From Haplomitrium mnioides (taxonomy: Eukaryota > Marchantiophyta > Haplomitriopsida > Calobryales): a stretch of 58,724 bases of DNA. How positions within the stretch are numbered: position 1 is the stretch's first letter; each line of letters begins with the position of its first letter. The notes beneath the pieces are model-generated. The model searched no databases and had not been told where the DNA came from. It saw only the letters and a list, made by a program, of their open reading frames with translations. Of the stretch, positions 12,143-25,505 are shown piece by piece. The position numbers and the translations under genes are program-made. The stretch spans positions 125,792-184,515 of the forward strand of contig JBNGIS010019509.1 of the NCBI GenBank assembly GCA_049999725.1. The letters run 5' to 3'.

Positions 12143-14250
12143 AATATACTATTGGCTAAAAATCCTTGTTCAAAGACTATTAAATGCAAAATAGTTTTCA
12201 AATGTCATTGGATACATGCAAGTTGTTCAGACACCATTTCATGCAAAAAACGATTTTTCATAGACCATTGCATACAAGAAAGTTGTTGATGGACTATTAG
12301 ATGCAACAAGGTTGTTTGTATACCATTATCTCCATCTCGTTCTTTGAAAACTATTTGTTGCAAGAATGCCATCGGATACATGCAAGTTGTTCAAACATCA
12401 TTGTATGCAAAAAGTGTTTTTTTGTAGAGCATTGCATACACGATAGTTGTTGATAGATGATTGGATGCAAGAAGGTTGTTTATGTACCATTAGCTGCAAG
12501 TGGTTGTCAAAAGACTATTAAGCACAAGAAGGTTTTCAAATTCCATTGGATATGACCAAGTTTTTCAAACACAATTGCAAGCAAAAGGGTTTTTCTTAGA
12601 CCTATGAATACATGATGGTTGTTGATAGACCATTGGATCCAATAAGGTTGTTCAAATGCTATTGGATGCAAGAGTGATGTTGAGAAACCATTCAATATAA
12701 AATGGTTTTTAATAGACTCAAGAAGATTGCTTAAAGACCATTGGATGCACAAAGGTTTTGAAATGCCCTTGACTACAAGTAAGTTGTTCTAACACCATTG
12801 CTTGCAAAAAGGTTTTTTGAAGACCATTACATAGAAGAAAGTTGTTGCTAGACTATATGATGTAAAAAGGTTTTTTATATACCATTATGTGCAAGTGATT
12901 GTTTGAAGACTATTTAATGCAAGAATGTTCTCAAGTGCCATTGGAAACAAGCAAGTTGTTCAAACACCATTACATGCTAAAAGACGTTTTATAGACCATA
13001 GCATACGAGATAGTTGTTGAAAGACCATTGGATGCAACCAGAATGTTGATATACTATTGGCTACAAATGCTAGTTCAAAGACTATTAAATGCATGAAGGT
13101 TTTCAAATGCCATTAGATACAAGCAAGTTGTTCAAACAACATTGCATGCAAAACAGTTTTTTTAAGATCATTGCATAGAAAAAAGTGGTTGCTAGACCAC
13201 TAGATGCAAGAAGTTTGTTGATATACCATTATGTGCAAGTGGGTGTTTGAAGACTATTTATTGCAAGAAGGTTTTCCAATGACACTCGAAAAAAAAAAGT
13301 TGTCCAAACACCATTGGATGCAAAAAGGTTTTATAGATAGTTGTTGAAAGACCATTGGTTGCGAGGGGGTTAGTTATATACCATTATCTTCAAGTGGTTT
13401 TATAAAGACTATGAAATGAAAAAAGGTTTTTAAATGCCATTGGATACAAATAAGTTGTTCAAACACTATTGCATTCAAAAAGGTTTTTCAAAGACAATTG
13501 CATAGAAGAAAGTTGTTGCTTCACCAACATATGCAAGAAGAATGCTAATATGTCATTTTTCTTCAAGTGGTTGTTTAAAGACTATGCATTGCAGGAAGGT
13601 TTTCGAATGCAATTGGATGCACGCAAGTTTTTGAACATTATTGCAAAAAATTGTTTTATAGACCATTTCATACAAGGAAGGTATTTGAAAGACCTTTGGT
13701 TGCAAGAAGCTTTTTGATGTACTATTGGCTACAAGTGCTTGTATAAAGAGTATTAAATGATAGAAGGCTTTCAAATGCCATTAGATACAAGCAAGTTAAT
13801 CAAACTCAATTGCATGCAAAAAGGGTTTTTATAGATCATTGCATACAAGAAAGTTGTTGCTAGACCATTAGATGCAAGAAGGTTGTTTATATACCATTAT
13901 TTGCAAGTGATTGTTTGAAGACTATTTATTTCAAAAAGGTTTTCAATGCCATTGGATACAAGCAAGTTGTTTAAACACTATTGCATGCAAAGAGGTGTTT
14001 TTTAGATCATTGCATAAAAGATGGTTGTTGAAAAACCATTTGTTGCAACAAGGTTGTGCATACACCATTTTTTGCAAGTGGTTGATTGAAGACTTTTTAA
14101 TGCAAGAAGGTTTTCAAATGCCATTGGATTCAACCAAGTAGTTGAAACACTGTTGAATGCAAAAAGATGTTTTATAGACCATAGCATGCAAGATAGTTGT
14201 TTAAAGACCATTGGATGCAATAAGGTTGTTGATATACTATTGGTTGCAAG
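12143..14250 (+). repeat. Satellite block 2
   Basis: This has the same orientation and monomer set as block 1. Near 12660-12760 it includes the module with caatataaaa and a shortened monomer ending in cacaagaagattg that recurs many times later in the window. The block ends exactly at the 5 bp target copy gcaag (14246-14250) of the 4.3 kb insert. Confidence 0.93.
14246..14250. repeat. Left target site duplication GCAAG
   Basis: GCAAG also follows the insert at 18571-18575. Removing the insert and one copy restores a normal satellite junction (ttgcaag then t-ttgtttgaagac). Confidence 0.8.
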
Positions 14251-15179
14251 TGTCAGTGAGGCTTTTTTCAGGTTTTTTCGATTTGTGTGTTTATGTCGGC
14301 CTAGTACAACAATTTGTACCCATGATTAATCAACCTGGTGCACAAGAGTGACAAGGAGGGTCAAAAAAATTTAAGGAGTCGTCTAGAGTCTGAAGAAAGC
14401 AGATTGGTTCAGATTATTGGAGAGTTGGCTCAGTTCGACACAAGGAAGAGAAACCTCTCAAGAGGTCATCGACAAGATTTGGAGCAAAGGGCTTCACCCT
14501 TGGCTCGCAAATTTCTTTCCCTTTGTACTCTTATACGTCATTTTTCCCCTGTGTAAATTTGTGATATGCGTTCTGTTTACTTTGTATCTTCGGCGAGTAT
14601 AGTATAGAGTAATATTAGTATTTTATTTTATTGTACTTTGTTATGTTATATGCCGATTTGTCTATTCTTCTTTGTTCCTATTCTTTCCAACTTTTCCATC
14701 TTTCCTTTCTTTCTCTTTCTCTTACCTTGCAGCCAACACGTAGTCAAAGCATGATTTAGCATCGTACAAGGCAACCCCAAAGAGAAAATTCAAGAAGGGG
14801 TCGGAACTTCATGAGGGAACCAACAGGTGGAGAGAGGCAAAGCGCGGATGCCAGATGCAAGATTGGGGAAATGCAATGAGGGTTCAGACGAAAGACAGAG
14901 AAGGCGCAAGGAATGAGCAACAACAAAATTCAGTAGAGGAGAGAACGATGAGGAGAATTCGACCAAGAGAGGCTATGCGAGCTATCTAGCAATCTCTTTG
15001 CACATTCTTTTTTGTTTTGTTTTCCTGTGTTTTGTAACCTATGTACTTTGTTTTGTGTTCCTGTCCATTTCGTATATTATTAGTATTCCCATCACTGAGG
15101 AAGTTTGGAAGGGTACTCTACTCACCTTGTCCGAGAAGAAATTTTGTTTCATATATTATTTTATATGTTCTATTATTAT

Positions 15180-15462
15180 TTATTATTATATAAAAACTGT
15201 ACTCCCCCTATCAAACAGTATGGGGATCAAAAAAAGGATACCCTATAGTCTACTATAATTATTTTATTATATTTATTTATTTATTAGTTTTATTTCTATT
15301 ATCCTCATTTTATATCATATTAATATATTTATTATTATTATATTATATAATAAATATAATATATATTATAATATATATTATAATATAATATAATATAATA
15401 TTATATTATATTATAAATAGCTAACCCTTCTATCTCTTTGTTTTATTATTTAATATTATTTA
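15180..15462. repeat. AT-rich low-complexity tract
   Basis: Dense TATTA/TATAAT runs lie inside the 4.3 kb insert, including tatataaaaactg near 15187, which resembles a plant TATA box. The tract ends at the 400 bp gap, and the low complexity may explain why assembly failed there. Confidence 0.7.
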
Positions 15463-15862
15463 NNNNNNNNNNNNNNNNNNNNNNNNNNNNNNNNNNNNNN
15501 NNNNNNNNNNNNNNNNNNNNNNNNNNNNNNNNNNNNNNNNNNNNNNNNNNNNNNNNNNNNNNNNNNNNNNNNNNNNNNNNNNNNNNNNNNNNNNNNNNNN
15601 NNNNNNNNNNNNNNNNNNNNNNNNNNNNNNNNNNNNNNNNNNNNNNNNNNNNNNNNNNNNNNNNNNNNNNNNNNNNNNNNNNNNNNNNNNNNNNNNNNNN
15701 NNNNNNNNNNNNNNNNNNNNNNNNNNNNNNNNNNNNNNNNNNNNNNNNNNNNNNNNNNNNNNNNNNNNNNNNNNNNNNNNNNNNNNNNNNNNNNNNNNNN
15801 NNNNNNNNNNNNNNNNNNNNNNNNNNNNNNNNNNNNNNNNNNNNNNNNNNNNNNNNNNNNNN
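15463..15862. other. Assembly gap (400 N)
   Basis: A run of 400 N between an AT-rich tract and a pyrimidine-rich tract within the 4.3 kb insert. Confidence 0.98.
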
Positions 15863-15940
15863 CTTCTCTCCTTCCCTTCCTCCTACCTTTCCCCCTTACC
15901 TTTTTTCCCCTTCCCTTTTTCTTACTCCTCCTTTCCTTTC
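15863..15940. repeat. Polypyrimidine tract
   Basis: This stretch is almost entirely C and T (cttctctccttcccttcc and similar). Immediately downstream, from about 16020, the same strand becomes purine-rich. No coding meaning is claimed. Confidence 0.7.
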
Positions 15941-18570
15941 CATGTCGGTCGCCACCACGAAGCCATACAAGGGCTCGATCAGGACTAGATCGATCCAACG
16001 GGATCGATCAGCCAAAGTCTAACCGGCAAGAGGATCACGCGAAGGGAGAAAAAAGGCCAACACGAATTGATGGAGGTAGATTGAATGAGGAGGATTGGAT
16101 CGATCGAGGGAGGAATCTGAGTAAGCATTAGAGGGGACTGAAGGATTTTGCTAGGGGATGGAGGATTCGAGAAAATAGAACGATAGAGGGGTAGGATTGC
16201 TCAAGAGATAAATCGCAGAGGGAGCTTTGGAGCAGGGAAGTATCGCCGCAGAAGAAGAATTGTCGAGGAGGAGGCATCACAATGTTCGAGTCAAGGCCAT
16301 GCAGCGAGAGAAAGGCGAGGAAGAGAGAGAGAGGCACGCGGGCAACAATTCAAACGAGGCACAGGGCGAATGCGAGGCGATGACGCAGAAATTCGATTGT
16401 TGTATGTTGGGTCCACATGAGGTGGTGCTTCAATCAATCAAGGGAGACAACAGGGCTTCAGGGAGGAATCGCGCGCATTGAGGGCGAGGAGGAGTCGCCA
16501 CAATGGATTTGTTCTTTCTCTTCTTCGCATGGATCGGGAGGGGCGCGAGGCAATGGAACAGAGACTTAGAAGGGAAAAGCGAGGTGACAAGGTGATGAAG
16601 AGAAAGAACAAATCTATTGTTCTTATATCAAGACAAATGCAAACTAAATAAAAGAAAGACAAATGAATAAAGGGATAACTAAGTAAGTAGGGACAAGACA
16701 AATGAAACTAAGGAGGGAAAGGAAAAGGAACCTCAAAAGCTACTTTATGGAAGGCCAAATTTAATGGCCTCTAAACTTAGAAGGGAAAATTGGGAAGGCC
16801 AAGTAGCGGGGAGAGCTTTCAAATAGAGACTAAGATTAAGTTAGCAAGTCAAAGGGATAAGCGGGATGGCTTTGGGCCAAAAAGTGAGGGACCTTCACAC
16901 GTGACCTGAGTTCTTTGTTAGTTACGACTAAAATTAGGTTAAAGTAGCGAGGAGGTCTAGGTCAACTAATTTTTTTAGAGGATGAAAGGGTTTTTTGGCG
17001 CAGAGGCTATGTGGGGGTATAGGCTCCTCTCGGGCTCATTGTGGAGCCATTCTTTGTATTAGTTGGCTCGTACTAACTTTAGAATTAAAATTAAACTTTA
17101 GTTGGGCGCCAAGGCAAATACGTCAAGCCATTTCATGAGGTTAGCTTCCTCACTCTCGGGGGTATACCTTCAATGGGGGCCTCATTGTTCATCATCCTTT
17201 GTATTATCTTTTTTTTCCATTGGGTTGGAGCAAGCGGAGTCGCGGAGGAAGGCTGTGGACACACAAGGGCAGAGCGAGCATAGGTTTGTGCAGGGAATTG
17301 TGGATAGAGAGGTGACTTCGAATAGAAGTGCGGTGGGCTCTAGTTGGTGAAGGAGACTCCCAACTTTTTTTCTTTCGCACATGCTTTCACTTCTTCAATG
17401 GCTGCCCTTGTGATTTTCAGATTAGACCGCATTTTTTCTTGAGAAGGTAATTAAGGAGGATCCCCCCTCTAGAGCTAGAGAGGGTGAGCTCAGGTTTGTG
17501 AGTGAAGGATTTGTTGGGGTAATCCAGGCCAAGGATTTGATTCTGGTGAGATTTTGTGGAGCCTGAAGAAAATCTAGTGAGGTATGCTCCCAAGAGAAGA
17601 GTAAGGAGGCGGAATTGGGAGACAAGGTGGAGTGCGTAATCGGTGTTTGAGAGGAGCATCTCCCTGGTGAGGGAGAAGAACATACACCTTCTGTGAGGCA
17701 GAAGTAAAACTCTTTCCACTGCACGAGTGTGAGGAATTTGTGGTGGCATTGGTAGAGGGGGCAGCCAGCAATCGAGGGCAGCCGACGAAATGTGGAGATT
17801 GTGAGTGGTGGAAGAGCCAACGGATCCGAAGACCAGCGACTGCTTTCAGCAAAGGAGCAGCTCGTGGGGGCAGCAAGGAAGACCAGAGCAATTGAGGGAG
17901 GACCTCCAGCCACCAGCAAGCCAAAGGCAACACTGACTAGAAGAAGGGAGATCACGATCACGTAAAATTCCCGATTTCGGGAATTGGTAACACCACACCA
18001 GGAATTCTTTTGGTTTTGTTGTCTTTGGGTGTGACTTTTCGGCATGTACAGATTCTGAACTCTGTAGATGCATTTAGGAAGAGCTTGTAAGAACATTCAG
18101 AACTTCGCTGGAAAAAATCTGTTTTCATTTATTAGCATAGTTCAAAATTCTGTTTTTTCGGTAATTTAATTTCAGCATAGGAGTAGGTAGGAGTGGGGGT
18201 TAGGGTCAGGGTTCAGTTCCTGGAACTCTGTAATTACAGAGCTGGGCCTGGTCCCAAGTAGGGGGCAGAGTTGTAATGGGGCATTGAAGTCCAGCCACCT
18301 CCACTAGGTGTTGAGACAGAATAAAGTGGAGCAAAAGCTCGATTTTGGAAATTCCAAAACTCTGTTTAGGCCTGAATCAGTTGCAGTGAGCAGGAGACCA
18401 AGGAGGGGTGCCCAAACCTGAACCAAATCCATCCCAGCACCCTCCTAAACCGCTCAAATTGACAAATTATCCGTCCCTCCCACAACAAGTATCTTGACAA
18501 CCCTTATTTCCGTGCTTGCGGTGATGTGGGGTTGTGTTTTCAGCATAGCACCACAGCGGAGGGGCTGACA

Positions 18571-18575
18571 GCAAG
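18571..18575. repeat. Right target site duplication GCAAG
   Basis: Matches 14246-14250 exactly and is followed directly by satellite sequence (tattgtttgaagac). Confidence 0.8.
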
Positions 18576-21500
18576 TATTGTTTGAAGACTATTAAGTGCA
18601 AGATGGTTTTTAAATACCATTGGATAAAAGCAAGTTGTTGAAACACGATTACATGCAAAAAGGTTTTCTCTAGACCATTGCAAACAAGATAGTTGTTGAT
18701 AGAACATTAGATGCAAGAAGGTTGTTCATATACCATTGGATGCAAGAAGCATGTTCAAAGACCATCAAATGTAATATGATTATTCATAGACACAAGAAGA
18801 TAGCTCAAAAACCATAGGATGTAAAACGATTTTTAAATGTCGTTGGATACAAGCAAGTTGTTCAAAAACCATTGCATGCAAAAAGGTTTTTTATCGACCA
18901 ATCTATACAAGACAATTATTAATAGATCATTGGATGCAAGAAGGTTTTTCATGTAGCATTTGGTGCAAGAAGGTTGATTAAAGACTTTTTAATGCAAGAA
19001 AGGTTTTCAAATGCCATTGGATACAAGCAAGTTGTTTAAACAAAATTGCATGCAAAAAGCTTTTTTATAGACCATTGCATACAAGATTGTTGTTGATAGA
19101 CCATTGGATTCAAAGAGGTTGTTCATATACCATTGGTTGCAAGTGGTTGTTGAAAGACCGTTTAATGCAAGAAGTTTTTCAACTCCCATTAGATTGAAGA
19201 AATTTTTTCAAACACCATTGTGTCCAAAAACGATTTTTATTGACCATTGAATGATAAAAAAATGTTGATAGACCATTGGATCCAAGAATGACAATCATAG
19301 AACAACCGCTGCAATTGGTTGTTTAAAGACCATTTAATGCAACAAGTTTTTCAAATGCCATTGGATACAAGCAAGTTGTTCAAGCAACATTGTATGCAAA
19401 AAGGTTTCTATATAGACCATTGGATGCAAGATAGTTCTAGATAGACTATTGGATGCAAGATGGTTGTTCAAACATTATTGGATGCAAGAAAGTGTTGCAA
19501 GACTATTTAATACAAGAAGGTCTTAGAATGTTATTGTATACAAGGAAGTTGTCGAAACACCATTTCATGGAGAAAGGTGTTTTATAGATGAATGCGTACA
19601 AGATAGTTGATGATATACCATTGGATGCAAAAGGTTGTTCATATACCATTGGGTGCAAGTAGTTGATTAAATACTATTAAATGCAAGAAGGTTTACAAAC
19701 GCCATTGGATACAAGCAAGTTGCTCAAACACAACTGCATGCAAAAAGGTTTTTTAAAGACCCTTGCCTAAAAAATGGTTATTGATAGACCATTGGATGAA
19801 AAAAGGTTGTTCATGTATCATTGGATGCAAGAGTAATGTTGAAAAACCATTCAATATAAAAAGGGTGCTAATAAACACAAGAAGAATGCTTAAAGATCAT
19901 TGGATGCACAAAGGTTTCAAAATTATATTAGATACAAGAAACTTGTTCAAACAACATTACTTGCAAAAAGGTGCTTTTATAGAAAATTTCATACAAGATA
20001 GTTGCTGAAAGACCTATGGATGTGAGAAGGTTGTTGTAATACTATTGGCCGCAAGTGAAGGTCTTTGAATGCCATTGGATGCAAGCAAGTTCCTCAAATA
20101 CCATTGTATGCAAAAAGGTTTTCCTATAGACCATTGCATATAAGAGAGTTGTTGATAGACCATTGGATGCAAGAAGGTTGCTCATATACCATTGGCTCCA
20201 AATGGTTGTCTTAAGACTAATAATTGCAAGAAGGTTTTCAAATGCCATTGGATACAAGCAAGTTGTTCAAACACAATTGCACACAAAAAGTTTTCTTTTT
20301 TTATAGACAAATGCAAAATAGTTGTTGATAGACCATTGGATGCAAGAAGATTGTTCAAATGCTGTTGGATGCAAGAGTGATGTTGAGAAACCATTAAATA
20401 TAAAAAGGTTGTATAAAAACACAAGAAGATTGCTTAAAGACCATTTGATGCACAAAGGTTTTGAAATGCCATTGTATACAAGCACTTTTTACAAGCACCA
20501 TTGCTTGAAAAACAATGTTTTAAAGACCATTGCATACGAGAAATTTATTTTAAAGACCTTTGGATGTGAGAAGGTTAATGTAATACTTTTGGCCTCAAGT
20601 GCTTGTCTATAAACTAGTAAATGCAAGAAGGTTTTCAAATGCCTTTGGATAAAGGCAAGCTGATCAAACACCATTGCATACAAACATGGTTTTCGAGACC
20701 ATTACATGCAAGATAGTTATTGATAGACAAATAGATGTAAGAAGGTTGTTTATACACCATCATGTGCAAGTGGTTCTTTGAAGACTATTTAATGCACGAA
20801 AGTTGTTCAAACACCACTACATGCAAAATGATGTTTTGTAGACCAAAGCATTCAAGATAGGTTTTGAAAGAGCATAGTTTGCAAGAAGGTTATTGATATA
20901 CTATTGGCTGAAGTGCTTGTTTGAAGACTAATAAATGCAAGAAGGTTTTCAAATGCCATTGAATACAAGCAAGTTGTTCAAACACAATTGCATGCAAAAA
21001 TGTTTTTTTTATAGAACATTGTATACAACATAAATGCTCATAGACTGTTGGATGCAAGAAGGTTGTTCACATACCATTGGATACAAGAGTGATGTTGAAA
21101 AACCATTCAATACAAAAAGGGTTTTAAAAGACACAAGATCATTGCTCAAAGAATATTGAATGCACAAAGGTTCTCAAATGCCATTGGATACAAGCAAGTT
21201 GTTCAAACACCATTGCTTGTAAAAAAGGGTTTTTTTAGACCATTGCATACGAAACAATTGTTTTAAGACCTTTGGATGCGAGAAGGATGTGGTGATAATA
21301 TTGGCCGCAAGTGCTTGATTAAATTTTATTGAATGCAAGAAGGTTTATAAATGCCTTTGGATTAAAGCAAGTTGTTCAAACACAATTGCATGCAAAACGA
21401 TTATTTATATACCATTGCATACTATTAATATAGTTGGTGATTCACTATAAGATGTAAGCAAGTTGTTTATATACCATTATGTGCAAGTGATTGTTTGAAA

Positions 21501-23352
21501 GCTATTTGATGCAAAAAGCCTCTCAAGTGCCATTGGGTACAAGCAAGTTGTTCAAACACCATTGCATGGTGAAAGATGTTTAATAGACCATAGTATACGA
21601 GATTGTCGTTGAAAGACCATTGGATGCAAGAAAAATGCTCACATACTATTGGCTACAAATGCTTGTTTAATGCCTATTTAATGCAAAAGGGTTTTCAAAT
21701 TCCATTGGACACAAGCAAGCTATTCATGCACCATTGCATGCAAAAAAGATTTCTCATAGACCATTGCATACAAGAAAGTTGTTGATAGACCATTAGATGC
21801 AACAAGGTTGTTTATATACCATTATCTTCAACTAGTTCTTTGGAAACTATTTGTTGCAAGAAGGTTTTCCAATGCCATTGGATGCAAGCAAGTTGTTCAA
21901 ACACCATTGCATGCATAAAGGTGATTTTTAGATCATTTCATACAAGATAGTTGTTGATGGACCATTACTTGCAAGAATGTTGTTCATATACTATTGGGTG
22001 CAAGTGCCTAATTAAAAACTATTAAATGCAAGAAGCTTTTCAAATATCTATGGATACAAGCAAGCTATTTAAACACCATTACATGCAAAAATGTTTTTAT
22101 AGATCACTGCAAACAAGAAGTCGTTGATAATTCATTGGATGCAAGAAGGTTGTTCATTTACCATTAAATCCAAGTGGTTGTTTAAAGACTATTAAATGCA
22201 AGAAGGCTTTAAATGCCATTGGTTACTACTAAGTTGATTAAACACCTAGCGTGCAAAAGGATTTTTTATAGACCATTGCATACAAGATAGTTGTTGATAG
22301 ACCATTGGATGCAAGAAGGGTTTTCATATACCATTAGATGCAAGAGGGATGTAAAAAATCATTCAATGTAAAAAGGTTTTTAAGAGACACAAGAAGATTG
22401 GTCAAAGTTGGCTAGATGCAAAAAGGTTTTCAAATGCCATTGGATACAAGCAAGTTGTTCAAAACCATTGCATCCAAAAAGGCTTTTTATAGACTATTGC
22501 ATGCAAGATAGTTGTCGATAAACTATTGAATGAAAGAAAGTTCATCATATACCACTCCATAAAAGAAGAATGTTTAAAAACCATTGAATGTAAGAAGGTT
22601 GTATATAGAAACAAGAAGGTTGCTCAAAGACCATTGGTTGCAAAACCATTTAAAAATGCCACTCGATACAAACAAGCTCTTCACCCACTAGTGCATGCAA
22701 AAAGGTTTTTTTGTAGACCATTACATACAAGATAGTTGGTGATAGATCATTGGATGCATGAAGTGTGTTCACACACCATTGGCTAGAAGTGGTTGTTTAA
22801 GGACTTTTTTTTTCAAGAAGGTTTTCAAATGCCATTAGATATAAGCAAGTATTTCAAACACTATTGCATGCAGAAATAGTTTTCATAGACCACTCCATAC
22901 AAGATCATTGCTGATAGACCATTGGATGCAAAAAGGTTATTCAAGTACCATTGGATGCAAGAATTGAAAAACCAATGAATGTAAGAAGGTTGTCAATATA
23001 CACAAGACAATTGCTCAAAGACCATTGGATGCAAAAAACATTTTCAAATGCCATTGATTACAACCAAGTTTTTCAAACACCATTGCATGCAAAAATGTTT
23101 TTTATAGACCATTGCATACAAGATAGTTGGCTATAGACCATTGAACGCAAGAAGATTCTTCACATATCATTGGCTGCAAGTGGTTGTGTACAGACCACTT
23201 AATGGAAGAAGGTTTTCAAATGCCATTAGATGCACACAAGTTGTCTAAACATAATTGCATGCAAAAAAGTTCTTTTATATACTATTTCATACAAGAGAGT
23301 TGTTGATAGACCATTTGATACAAGAAGATTGTTCATATACCATTGGACGCAA

Positions 23353-23357
23353 GGGTG
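23353..23357. repeat. Left target site duplication GGGTG
   Basis: The partner at 29414-29418 is tggtg (one mismatch). Joining the flanks restores the common satellite string gcaagggtgatgttgag. Confidence 0.7.
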
Positions 23358-23576
23358 TGTCAACAATATTGCACTGCGATGGAACACACAAATTGCATCT
23401 AGGGGTGGAGAGAATAATACGCTGTATTTCACAAGGGCTTGATGGCCTCAAATTACAACAAGAGGAGGAGTGCTCTCTCACAACTCCAATCTGCCCCAGA
23501 TATATTACAAGCCCTAGCTAAACTTAGGGGGCTGCCAGCTCAGCCTGGCAACCTATTAGAGCTCGACATTTCAACA
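23358..23576 (-). repeat. Copia 3' LTR
   Basis: 219 bp, TG...CA in both readings (TGTCAACAATATTGC at the left, TTTCAACA at the right). It pairs with 29196-29413. Confidence 0.9.
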
Positions 23577-23588
23577 CTCCCCCTCGAG
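23577..23588 (-). other. Copia polypurine tract
   Basis: On the minus strand it reads CTCGAGGGGGAG immediately before the 3' LTR, which is where plus-strand DNA synthesis is primed in LTR elements. Confidence 0.85.
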
Positions 23589-23599
23589 CTCAACATCTG

Positions 23600-25505
23600 T
23601 ACACCAAGTTGCCGTTTGAATTACTGCAACTTTTCAGCGCCCAACGCCTTCGTAAAAATATCAGCAACCTGTCCTCAGTGCTGATGTACAGCAGATCAAT
23701 CACCCTGGCCAACAATTTCTCTCACAAAATAATAATGCACCTCAATTTGCTTTGAACGTGCATGAAAAATATGATTGTTAGCCAATTGAATACTGCTAAT
23801 ATTGTCGCAATGAACCTTCACTGGTTCCTCCACTCTCACATCCAAATCCTGTAATAATTTCGATAGCCACATTTGGCTGGCTGCCCCCTATATTCAGCCT
23901 CCGTACTTGATAAAGCAACTGTAGGTTGCTTTTTACTGCTCGAAGCGATTCCAGCACTTCCAAATGAAAAAACAAAGCCACTAGTGGACCTCCTATCACT
24001 GGCAGTTCCTGTCCAATCTGTATCTCTGAAACCAAAAAGCTCAAATTTTTTGTTGATGTCATAAAACAGCCCGTACTGAAGTGTAGCTTTTACGTACCGA
24101 AAAATTCTGTGCACTACATCTAAATGCTGCTTCCTTGGTTCATGCTTAAACTGACTTACCAGACCTGCAGCATAACTTAGATCTGATCTGGTGATGGTAA
24201 TGTAAATCAGGCTGCCTACCATCTCTCTGAACCCTGTTGGATCCTCAATCAACTCTCCTTCATGACCGATCATTTTTGTATTCTGATCTAAAGAAGTTGC
24301 AATTGGTTTGCAACTTGTCATGCCATATTTGGCCAGCATATCCAAGGCATACTGCCTCTGGATCATCCATATTCCTTGCTCTGTTTTAATCATTTCAATT
24401 CCAAGGAAATGTCATAGCTCACCAAGATCCTTCATGTCGAACTTTTGTTGCAGCAATTTCTTCACTTCAGCAATATCTTGCTCACTCCCTCCTGTCATAA
24501 TCAGATCATCTACATAGGTCAGAATGAGCATCATGCCTTTCTCTGTTTTCCTTACATATAGAGAACAATCAGTCTCTGACACCTTGAAGCCCACTAAAAC
24601 AAGATATTTGCCTATCTTGTTAGACCATGCTCGAGGTGTTTGCTTCAACCCATATAGTGCCTTCTTCAGCTTGCATACCTGATTTGAATGCTCTAGATCA
24701 ACAAAACCAGGTGGCTGTACCATGTACACCTCCTCTTCAAGCTCCCCATGCAGAAATGCATTTTTTTACATCCATTTGATGCAAAGTCCACTTTTTCGAT
24801 GCACCTAGTGCTATAATTTCCCAAATGGTTGTCATTCTTGCTACAGAGCTGAAGGTCTTCTCATAGTCTATCCCATGAGTCTGGGCATACTCCTTGACCA
24901 CTAACCTAGCCTTAAATCTACTTATGTTGCCATCTTCACTCCTCTTCAATTTGTAGACCCATTTGCATCCGATTGCTTTCTTCCCTTTGGGTAAATCGAC
25001 CAACTCCCAAGTCTGGTTTTTCTAAAGAGCTTCCATCTCTTCTACCATTGCAGCTTCCCATCCCTCATCTCCTATAGCATCCTCAAATATGACAGGTTCT
25101 TTCTCAGTGATTACTTGCACCATATATGCAAGATGTGCTGCAAACGCTCCTTTGTGTATCAACCTGTCTACATGGTACTTCACCCTGTCACTTTTGCACA
25201 AAGGTATGCTTTGTACCTTCTTCTCCTTTTGTTTTTGGCTTGATGTTGAGGTTAAGAGTAATCTCAATTCTTCATCCAAATTTTCAAAATCACCACTGCC
25301 TCCTTCTCCTAGAGACATTTCAGATTGAGAGTTATTTGGAGTATAGTGCTCCAAATTCCTAGGCAGCCTTCCTTGCCATGTACTAGTGCTGCCACTACTA
25401 CTGCCTTCACCATATGGTTCACTGAATACTTGCGTTTGCTGAGTTGGTTCTGACACAACCTGCTTTCCATTTGTCTCACTTGTGTCATCAACCAATTTCT
25501 GCCCA
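23600..25505 (-). pseudogene. Copia reverse transcriptase and RNase H, broken
   Basis: This is the C-terminal half of pol. After an acidic, Ser/Thr-rich linker (25022-25495), the RT begins with KNQTWELVDLPKGKKAIGCKW and continues KARLVVKEYAQTHGIDYEKTF, LHQMDV and [13 protein letters not shown]. The catalytic YVDD is at 24505-24516. RNase H follows with TVALSSTEAEY and ends near VADIFTKAL (23642-23668). Damage visible: an extra base near 25510, a TAG after MEAL (25022-25024), one extra T in the T7 run at 24761-24767 that breaks the frame after LHQMDV, a TGA at 24412-24414 after DMKDLGEL, and a missing base in the C run at 23884-23888. The catalytic residues survive but the protein cannot be read through. 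Confidence 0.93.

Larger units (their letters stand above)
14251..18570. mobile_element. 4.32 kb insertion with TG...CA ends (large solo LTR or non-autonomous LTR element)
   Basis: The insert begins TGTCAGTGAGGC and ends GGGGCTGACA. It therefore has 6 bp inverted ends of the TG...CA type, flanked by the 5 bp duplication GCAAG. That is the signature of integration by an LTR-retrotransposon integrase. Reading by eye I find no pair of direct repeats at the two ends, and no gag, protease, RT or integrase motif in any frame. The simplest readings are a very long solo LTR, as known for some plant gypsy lineages, or a large element that has lost its coding region. The interior has an AT-rich block, a pyrimidine-to-purine switch and a 400 bp gap. 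The lineage is unassigned. Confidence 0.7.
18571..23357 (+). repeat. Satellite block 3
   Basis: This has the same monomers and orientation as blocks 1 and 2. It is richer in the variant module ggatgcaagagtgatgttga plus caatataaaaagg (near 19830, 20370 and 21090) and in gcctttggataaaagc (near 20641 and 21352). It ends at the left edge of the copia element, where the last 5 bp, gggtg, form the target copy. Confidence 0.93.

Noticed and set aside
2795-14250. CRISPR-like array of 28-29 bp repeats
   Set aside because: There are no unique spacers; units are contiguous and mutually related. The context is a plant genome with retrotransposons.
14338-14556. Possible short gene with a Glu/Arg-rich product
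   Set aside because: It is 72 residues with no known motif, and it lies just inside the 5' end of the insert where LTR sequence is expected.
15438-16022. Open frames spanning the 400 N gap
   Set aside because: They are open only because N was read through.
16980-17010. ttttggcgcagaggct resembling a gypsy primer site of the TGGCGCC type
   Set aside because: Only the first few bases agree and no LTR end (CA) precedes it.
17422-18096. Open frame of 224 residues on the minus strand in the 4.3 kb insert
   Set aside because: Its composition is low in conserved patterns, two other frames overlap it, and no domain is recognisable. It lies in what looks like LTR-type DNA. I judge it to be chance.
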